Below are positions 60,637 to 64,000 of a stretch of DNA of 64,000 nt, one piece after another. Each line of letters begins with the position of its first letter. Position 1 is the first letter of the stretch. The translations under genes and the position numbers were made by a program. This DNA is from Candidatus Hydrogenedentota bacterium. GTDB lineage: Bacteria; Hydrogenedentota; Hydrogenedentia; Hydrogenedentales; JAEUWI01. The stretch covers positions 1 through 64,000 of the forward strand of contig JAEUWI010000025.1 in NCBI GenBank assembly GCA_016791475.1. The letters are read 5' to 3'. Below the pieces are notes generated by a model that worked only from the letters and a program-made list of their open reading frames with translations, was not told the origin of the DNA and did not search any database.

Positions 60637-61107
60637 ATGGATTGCCGAAATATACGCCGCGCATTGCCCGGACTCGCCGATGGCGATCTGCGCTCCGCTG
60701 TCGAGAGCGAAGTGCGCGGCCATCTGGCGTGCTGCCCCGAGTGCGCGGCCGAATGGGAATCGACCCGGGAGTTCCTGGCGCTGGGCGGCGAGGCCCTGGC
60801 CTACAAGGGCGCCCCCCTGTACTTCGATGCCCTGCGCGCCCGCATGGCCGCCATCGAACCCCTGGAGGAGGTGCTTCGCTATCAATTGCCAAAACTCCAG
60901 ATTCCCGGTGCGGTGCCCCGCTTCGCCACGGCCATGGTCCTCCTCGCGATCCTCGCAGGGGTTTCCTATGCCTTCCGCCACACCCGCCAGGTCTACAACG
61001 CCGTCCAGTCCCCCTTCGAACGTCAGGAAGCCACCCTGATCGCCGCACTGGACGAGGGCCGCTTCCCCGGCGACCCGGCCCCGGAGGAAAAGCAGGAGCA
61101 GGTGTAG
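60637..61107 (+). CDS. Putative anti-sigma factor, zinc-finger membrane protein
   Basis: A 156-residue protein. The N-terminus has a zf-HC2-like site (a Cys near residue 3, then HLACCPECAAEW near residues 29-40), the usual anti-sigma zinc-binding domain. One membrane segment lies near residues 100-118 (FATAMVLLAILAGVSYAF). Its position directly after the ECF gene supports pairing. It should hold the sigma factor at the membrane until a signal releases it. Confidence 0.78.
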   Translation: MDCRNIRRALPGLADGDLRSAVESEVRGHLACCPECAAEWESTREFLALGGEALAYKGAPLYFDALRARMAAIEPLEEVLRYQLPKLQIPGAVPRFATAMVLLAILAGVSYAFRHTRQVYNAVQSPFERQEATLIAALDEGRFPGDPAPEEKQEQV

Positions 61108-61130
61108 CCCGCCCGTTGAAGGCGGAATCA

Positions 61131-61175
61131 GACCGATCGGACCGATCTGATCAGTCGGATCGGTCCGATCCGTCC
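61131..61175. repeat. 9-bp repeats of the GGTCCGATC family (array E)
   Basis: Five units: GACCGATCG, GACCGATCT, GATCAGTCG, GATCGGTCC, GATCCGTCC. The two halves are roughly inverted, giving a GGACCGATC...GATCGGTCC hairpin. It lies 24 bases after the anti-sigma gene. Confidence 0.75.
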
Positions 61176-61294
61176 AATGAATCGCCCCTTCCTCGCAAGC
61201 CCGATTCGCTCGCCTTTCTCAATTCACCACTCACCATTCCCCTTGCCCGCAAGGGTCCTCCTTGGTAGAATGGCCCTCAACCAAGGACCACCCC

Positions 61295-61936
61295 ATGATT
61301 GAAGATCTCAACAAGAACATCGCAGCCCTGGCGGATACCCGTGCGGGTTGGGTCATCCGGCGCGACGCCGCCGAGCTTCTGGGCGAACTGGCCAAACGCT
61401 CCCTGGCCGCCCTGAAGGCCAACCTCAACGAGCGCGATACCGATGTCCGCAGCGCTGTCGAAAAAGCCCTCGCGAGCGTGGGCGAATCGCCAGAACCCAC
61501 AGAGTCCGCTGCCGACACCGCGCCCGCCACGCCCCCAACGATGAAGGCGCTGGCCCTCGCCTGCGTTAAGAAACCCAAGCGCGCTGTGCGCCGGGAGGGC
61601 ACGGGTTTTGTGGTGCGCTCCGCCATGAAAGAGGGCCGGACCCAGGATGTAACCATTTCGCGAATCACACGGGCGGACGGTCGGGAGCTCATCCGGGTCT
61701 ACACCGAATGCGGACCCGCCGACCCCGAAAGTATCGCGTGGGCCGTGCGCAACAACAACCAGTGCATCTATTGCGCCTTCAATGTGGAAGATCGCGACGG
61801 CGTCGATCACCTCACCATCGTGGCCCACTTCGACCCGAAGCACGTTACGCCCGGCATGGTGCGCGATGCCGTGAAAGAGATGGCCTACTACGGCGACTGG
61901 CTTGAGCAGAAGCTCAGCGGCGGGGATGCCCACTGA
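61295..61936 (+). CDS. Hypothetical protein with HEAT-like N-terminus and YbjN/chaperone-like domain
   Basis: A 213-residue protein. Residues 1-65 look like a short HEAT-type helical repeat (RRDAAELLGELAKRSLAALK). A Pro/Ala/Thr linker follows. The last 130 residues have alternating strands and helices (AWAVRNNNQCIYCAF, HLTIVAHFDPKHVTPGMVRDAV) reminiscent of YbjN or type III secretion chaperone-like domains; this likeness is weak. The start is ATG 61295 with AAGGA 7 bases upstream. No function is assigned. Confidence 0.6.
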   Translation: MIEDLNKNIAALADTRAGWVIRRDAAELLGELAKRSLAALKANLNERDTDVRSAVEKALASVGESPEPTESAADTAPATPPTMKALALACVKKPKRAVRREGTGFVVRSAMKEGRTQDVTISRITRADGRELIRVYTECGPADPESIAWAVRNNNQCIYCAFNVEDRDGVDHLTIVAHFDPKHVTPGMVRDAVKEMAYYGDWLEQKLSGGDAH

Positions 61937-61982
61937 GATCAGGCGCTCACCGGCTCGCTTCGACCGAGATGTGTTTACCAGT

Positions 61983-62167
61983 CGTGCCACGCGATCCGGC
62001 GACGCCGGTTCGTGTGCGCTAAACGGGAGGCATCTTGTGGCGTTTTACTCTCTTGCCCGAGCGATTTGTCCCTGTTCCTCCCCACTTCGCTCGTACAAGT
62101 GCATTTCTTGACTCAAAGCAATCTCACAACAGGCACACGAACCGGCGTTGCCGGATCGCGTGGCACG
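61983..62167. repeat. 35-bp inverted repeat bounding a 185-bp element
   Basis: The arms at 61983-62017 and 62133-62167 are complementary at 34 of 35 positions, with 115 bases between them. No gene is inside. A diverged arm occurs at 22330-22362 and a fragment at 31902-31918. Confidence 0.88.
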
Positions 62168-62216
62168 TTCGAATACCCTTTCTCCGACACTGCAACTCTA
62201 ACGTGTACCGCCGCCT

Positions 62217-62933
62217 TTATTGCTTGTCGGCTTGGTGTGTGACTATGGTCACATTCCGATACGCCACCGGCCCATGATCCCCCTGGAACATCAGGGGCCC
62301 GAGCGGCTTCTCATCCTTGTAGGTCCCCGAGCGCGTGGGACCGCTCACCGACACGTTCTCGTGAATTTGCACGCCATTGAGCAGCACCTTCTCGAAGACG
62401 GCATCGGAGGTCTTCTTGCCGTCCGCATCGAAGCGTGGCGCGCGAAAGGTGATGTCGAAGCTCTGCCACTCTCCCGGCTTCTTCGACGCATTGACCTTCG
62501 GTGCGTGTCCCTCGAAGCCCTTGTCGTTCACCTCATCATGGCGCTGATAAATCCCGCCACAGTCGCTGTACTTCAAGTGCTCCTCACCCCAACTGTCCAT
62601 CACCTGAATCTCGTAGCGCCCCATCAGATACACCCCGGAGTTCGACCCCTTCGGGACCATGAACTCCACATGAACCTCCACATCGCCAAACTCCGCCGCC
62701 GTGTGGAGATCCTCCGTCTTGCCCTTGACACCATTCACCGTCACGGTATTACCCGAGCTCCACACCAGACGCTTCTCGTCGGCCGGATCCACCGAAACCT
62801 CGCCCGCCATCGTCCAATCCCCCAGCGGCGCACGACATTGAGAGAGATCGCCCGGAGCGAAAAGATCGATGGGTTCGGCGAAGGATGCCGAAGCGGAAAG
62901 TATAAGGGCGGGCAGAACCAGTCGGGCAAACAT
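62217..62933 (-). CDS. DUF1080 domain protein (3-keto-disaccharide hydrolase family)
   Basis: A 238-residue exported protein. A signal peptide (MFARLVLPALILSASASFAEP) precedes one DUF1080 lamin-G-like domain, with EVHVEFMVPKGSNSGVYLMG, GRYEIQVMDSWG and GGIYQRHDEVNDKG as family blocks. DUF1080 proteins are common in Planctomycetes and Verrucomicrobia, and some hydrolyse 3-keto-glycosides. Exported Gfo/Idh/MocA proteins could make such 3-keto sugars, and one is encoded at 30.5 kb. The start is ATG 62933; the longer frame is unconserved. Confidence 0.9.
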   Translation of the reverse strand: MFARLVLPALILSASASFAEPIDLFAPGDLSQCRAPLGDWTMAGEVSVDPADEKRLVWSSGNTVTVNGVKGKTEDLHTAAEFGDVEVHVEFMVPKGSNSGVYLMGRYEIQVMDSWGEEHLKYSDCGGIYQRHDEVNDKGFEGHAPKVNASKKPGEWQSFDITFRAPRFDADGKKTSDAVFEKVLLNGVQIHENVSVSGPTRSGTYKDEKPLGPLMFQGDHGPVAYRNVTIVTHQADKQ

Positions 62934-63286
62934 TTCGAAACGTATCCTTTCATAAAAAATTCCACTTCTGTTTTTCGAGAGTCTAACATGGAAGGTCGGA
63001 ACCGGGGGACGGACCCGCGCACAACATTTCCGATGAGCCGAAGAAACCCTGCGCCTGCGCACTATCCACGTCGGAACACAACGCGCCAGGTGCGCGGGCC
63101 TGTCCCAGTGGAGCAACGGAACTCACCCGAACGCTCAACGTCGCACCGCTACATCCCCAGGGACATGTCGGAGATGCGCCGTGGTGGGCCGCCGCCCTTT
63201 GGCTCGTGTAGCACGATTGCCGACACATAGGCCAGCGCAGTGCCCCTCCGCTTCCGACAATGTACCTGCGGCGGTACGGTACGTCC
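62934..63286. other. Gap of 353 bases with no feature seen
   Basis: This lies between the DUF1080 gene start and the TPR gene stop. I find no convincing gene, repeat or terminator in it. Confidence 0.5.
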
Positions 63287-64000
63287 CTACGCGCCCCCCA
63301 TCACCTCCAGCGCCGTAGCGCACTTCTTCACATGCAGATCCTGCACGTCATCCACATTGATGTACGTCATCGGCGGCATATCTTTCGACAACTGCGCCGC
63401 GCCAACTTTCCAGGCTTCCTTCGCTTCGTCCAGCCGGCCCAGCTTCGCATAGCTCTGTCCCTGCCAGTAGCGCAGCTCGGCGTCGGTCAGTACATAGCGC
63501 GCGCCGACCTCCAGAAATTCGGGATAGGTCAAGGCCTCCGAAAAATCCGCCAGGGCTTTCTCATAGTCGCCCGCCGCGAAGTAACCCTTGCCCCGGCCCT
63601 TCAGCGCCGCTTCGAAAACGTCGTGGGGCCGCGTGGAGCCTTCGAAGTTGGTGAACTTGGCGCCCTTCAGCAGGGCGAGGCAATCGTCGTAGCGCTTTTC
63701 GCCCACATAGGCCTCCGCGAGCCAGAGGACGATGTCGAAGCGCGCGGGAAGCGCCTCGGGCATGCCCTCCAGCAGGGCGATGGCCTCCTCCGTCCGCTTT
63801 AGCTCGGCGAGAATCAGCGCGAGGTCGCGGTAATTCAACTGGTCATCGGAGTTCACTGCGATGGCCTTGCGGAAGTGACTTTCCGCGCGGCCCAGGTCTT
63901 TCTTTACCTTCCACGCATCCAGCGCGAGGAGACGCAACGGCACGCTGCTCACGCCCGGTTGCGCCGCCGCCCTTTCCCAATATTCCACAGCCTTCGCGGG
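63287..64000 (-). CDS. TPR-repeat protein, C-terminal part (cut by the window end)
   Basis: At least 237 residues, continuing beyond base 64000. Tetratricopeptide repeats are visible (AESHFRKAIAVNSDDQLNYR, DDCLALLKGAKF, GKGYFAAGDYEKALADFSEAL, YWQGQSYAKLGRLDEAKEAW). The C-terminal stretch resembles the tail of DUF5107-type tetratricopeptide proteins, though the rest of the protein is missing, so this is only a guess. The frame is open to the window edge, so the start is not visible. Confidence 0.82.
   Translation of the reverse strand, partial: PAKAVEYWERAAAQPGVSSVPLRLLALDAWKVKKDLGRAESHFRKAIAVNSDDQLNYRDLALILAELKRTEEAIALLEGMPEALPARFDIVLWLAEAYVGEKRYDDCLALLKGAKFTNFEGSTRPHDVFEAALKGRGKGYFAAGDYEKALADFSEALTYPEFLEVGARYVLTDAELRYWQGQSYAKLGRLDEAKEAWKVGAAQLSKDMPPMTYINVDDVQDLHVKKCATALEVMGGA

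Noticed and set aside
63135-63323. Small minus-strand gene in the last gap
   Set aside because: No ribosome site, no recognisable motif and Arg/Gly-rich composition like other chance frames.

Overview
This is a bacterial chromosome segment with high GC content. It shows no rRNA or tRNA gene, no transposase, no phage gene and no CRISPR array. The gene families point to a free-living Gram-negative bacterium of the PVC/Hydrogenedentota kind: a DUF1501 protein, a TAT-exported Gfo/Idh/MocA oxidoreductase, a DUF1080 protein, a sialate O-acetylesterase, a CehA/McbA-type metallohydrolase, many lipoproteins and large GT-C membrane enzymes. This placement is inferred from gene content, since no marker gene is present.

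Layout. 1-3.9 kb: a cyclase/formamidase, then a tight HlyD / ABC ATPase / ABC-2 permease export operon. 3.9-6.1 kb: an HNH protein, a TetR regulator with a promoter and candidate operator at its start, and a TIGR02757 protein. 6.1-20.5 kb: a surface-polysaccharide locus. Its minus-strand half holds a DegT aminotransferase, a flippase, five glycosyltransferases and an FkbM-like methyltransferase; its plus-strand half holds an anchored protein and two very large membrane proteins of GT-C type. 20.8-33 kb: DUF1501 protein, a Rad50/Mre11-like pair (YhaN/YhaO type), a membrane protein, a serine hydrolase, a Gfo/Idh/MocA protein and a VWA-OmpA lipoprotein. 33-43 kb: chemoreceptor, myo-inositol oxygenase, a transporter-acyltransferase fusion, a GspF-like protein and an MBOAT/AlgX-like acetylation pair. 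43-50 kb: a ClpP paralogue whose catalytic Asp appears to be Asn, a 1360-residue coiled-coil protein ending in a GspE/MshE N-terminal domain, and a sialate esterase. 50-64 kb: glycosyltransferase, CehA-like protein, a stand-alone Pycsar-type membrane effector, a GT39-like enzyme, PilT, a carbohydrate-binding secreted protein with two small genes, an ECF sigma/anti-sigma pair, a DUF1080 protein and a TPR protein cut by the window end.

Functionally the window is mostly about the cell envelope: making, acetylating, exporting and sensing surface glycans, plus scattered type IV pilus/type II secretion-like parts (GspF-like, MshEN, PilT).

The most unusual layer lies between genes. A family of 9-bp tandem repeats related to CATAAGACC / GGTCCTATC occupies five intergenic gaps. 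There are also two copies of a G/C-run inverted-repeat element, a 35-bp inverted repeat with partial relatives elsewhere, and several small palindromes. Good sigma-70-like promoters (two hexamers with a 17-bp spacer) precede several genes.
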